Positions 63,423-64,000 of a stretch of DNA of 64,000 nt are shown piece by piece. The stretch lies in the NCBI GenBank assembly GCA_963820965.1, contig CAWGCC010000011.1, positions 62,001 to 126,000 of the forward strand, written 5' to 3'. Each line of letters begins with the position of its first letter. Position 1 is the stretch's first letter. The translations under genes and the position numbers were made by a program. The notes beneath the pieces are model-generated. The model had not been told where the DNA came from. It saw nothing but the letters and a program-made list of their open reading frames with translations, and did not search any database. The stretch comes from DATEDA01 sp963820965 (GTDB taxonomy: Bacteria; Pseudomonadota; Gammaproteobacteria; Burkholderiales; SG8-39).

Positions 63423-64000
63423 TCACGCCGCCACAAGCTTCACGTCGAGCGCCCGTTCGGCGAGCCACAGGCCGGCGACGAGCGTGATCAGCGCCGAGCC
63501 GCCGACGAGAATGCCCCGCCGATAGAACGCCGTCCGGCGAACGAAGAACGCCAGGGGCAGAAAGGCCCCGACGATCGCCAGCTGTCCGACCTCGACGCCG
63601 AGGTTGAAGCCGACGAGCGCGACGGCGAGCGCCCCCTGCGGCAATCCGAGCTCCTGCAGCACGGTCGCGAAGCCGAAGCCGTGCACGAGCCCGAAGAGGA
63701 ACGCCACGACCCAGCGCTGGCCGTGGAAGAGCGGCCACAAGTTGTTGAGCGCGGCGAGCACGACCGACAGCGCGATCGCCGATTCCAGCGGGCGCGAGGG
63801 GAGCGTCACTATGCCGAGCGTCGCGAGGCTGAGAGTGATCGAATGCGCGACCGTGAAAGCGGTGACGATCTTGAACACATCCCAGAACGCGGGCGCAAAC
63901 GCGCCGAGCGCTTCCCAGCGACCGTTCGCGTATGCGAGCACCGCCGGCAGGAGCAGCGATAACAGGAACAGGATATGGTCGAACCCGATCCAGATGTGCC
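63423..64000 (-). CDS. HupE/UreJ family membrane protein (5' partial)
   Basis: C-terminal part of a multi-pass membrane protein. The frame is open to the right edge, where it reads HIWIGFDHILFLLSLLLP, the hallmark first helix of HupE/UreJ_2 proteins; four further helices follow (FGLVHGFGFATVLQELGLP is another conserved block). Members are thought to carry nickel or cobalt, though this subgroup is often found without hydrogenase or urease. The N-terminal half lies outside the window. Confidence 0.85.
   Translation of the reverse strand, partial: HIWIGFDHILFLLSLLLPAVLAYANGRWEALGAFAPAFWDVFKIVTAFTVAHSITLSLATLGIVTLPSRPLESAIALSVVLAALNNLWPLFHGQRWVVAFLFGLVHGFGFATVLQELGLPQGALAVALVGFNLGVEVGQLAIVGAFLPLAFFVRRTAFYRRGILVGGSALITLVAGLWLAERALDVKLVAA

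Overview
The window is about 64 kb of high-GC DNA with dense, mostly co-oriented genes, many joined by ATGA or GTGA overlaps. Organism: several traits point to a betaproteobacterium, probably in or near Burkholderiales. These are a Bug/TctC-type tricarboxylate receptor, a class I PHA synthase, a 30S THX peptide, an FtsN-like SPOR protein beside argS and dsbA, a P-II protein behind a metal RND pump, and many acyl-CoA dehydrogenases. No rRNA, tRNA, CRISPR array, prophage or intact insertion sequence was seen.

Layout. 1-4.6 kb: heavy-metal RND efflux (adaptor cut by the window edge, permease, P-II protein). 4.6-13.9 kb: housekeeping (THX, GNAT, bactofilin, argS, SPOR, dsbA, SDR, helical-backbone metal receptor, DUF3592) and an isochorismatase-family amidase with an NCS2-type permease. 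13.9-16.5 kb: Bug receptor plus a two-gene AtuA system (acyclic terpene acids). 16.6-25.3 kb: GAF histidine kinase, EamA transporter, phaC, MBL hydrolase, isovaleryl-CoA dehydrogenase, LysE, thiolase. 25.5-28.4 kb: MBOAT acyltransferase with an SGNH-like partner. 28.8-34.2 kb: short-chain acyl-CoA dehydrogenase, HCCA isomerase-like protein, LOG protein, IclR regulator, LEA-like protein, GDSL hydrolase. 34.3-40.7 kb: visibly AT-richer accessory segment with a serine hydrolase and a leftward sugar-acid operon that ends in a truncated, frameshifted TRAP receptor. 40.7-46.9 kb: TetR-controlled adenosylcobalamin mutase island (B12 subunit, divergent large subunit, thioesterase, MeaB GTPase fused to a nitroreductase, class II aldolase, PaaI thioesterase). 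47-54.7 kb: FkbM methyltransferase, then a divergent cluster with a PTPS/QueD-like protein, MDR dehydrogenase, glycosyltransferase, methyltransferase and RibD-like reductase on one side of the cluster and CDP-alcohol phosphatidyltransferase, YceI and a sulfatase-like enzyme on the other. 54.7-58.1 kb: methylcrotonyl-CoA carboxylase beta subunit, OsmC, acyl-CoA dehydrogenase. 58.1-64 kb: a truncated cyclase, a heavily frameshifted 3-hydroxybutyrate-oligomer hydrolase, a pseudopilin, a Tat-exported amidohydrolase and a HupE/UreJ-type protein cut by the right edge.

Most notable: (1) the mutase island, whose large subunit keeps the catalytic His but has changed substrate-binding positions, and whose GTPase chaperone carries a flavin nitroreductase domain instead of the usual MeaB tail; (2) the PTPS-like cluster, where the PTPS homologue lacks the catalytic Cys and one zinc His; (3) a family of about 97-bp intergenic repeats filling stop-to-start gaps, one a perfect tandem duplication, and a second G-run-rich repeat linked to a duplicated 3' gene end. 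Single-base frameshifts in homopolymers around 49-50 kb and many indels at 58.5-62.7 kb may be assembly errors, so broken genes there should be read with caution.
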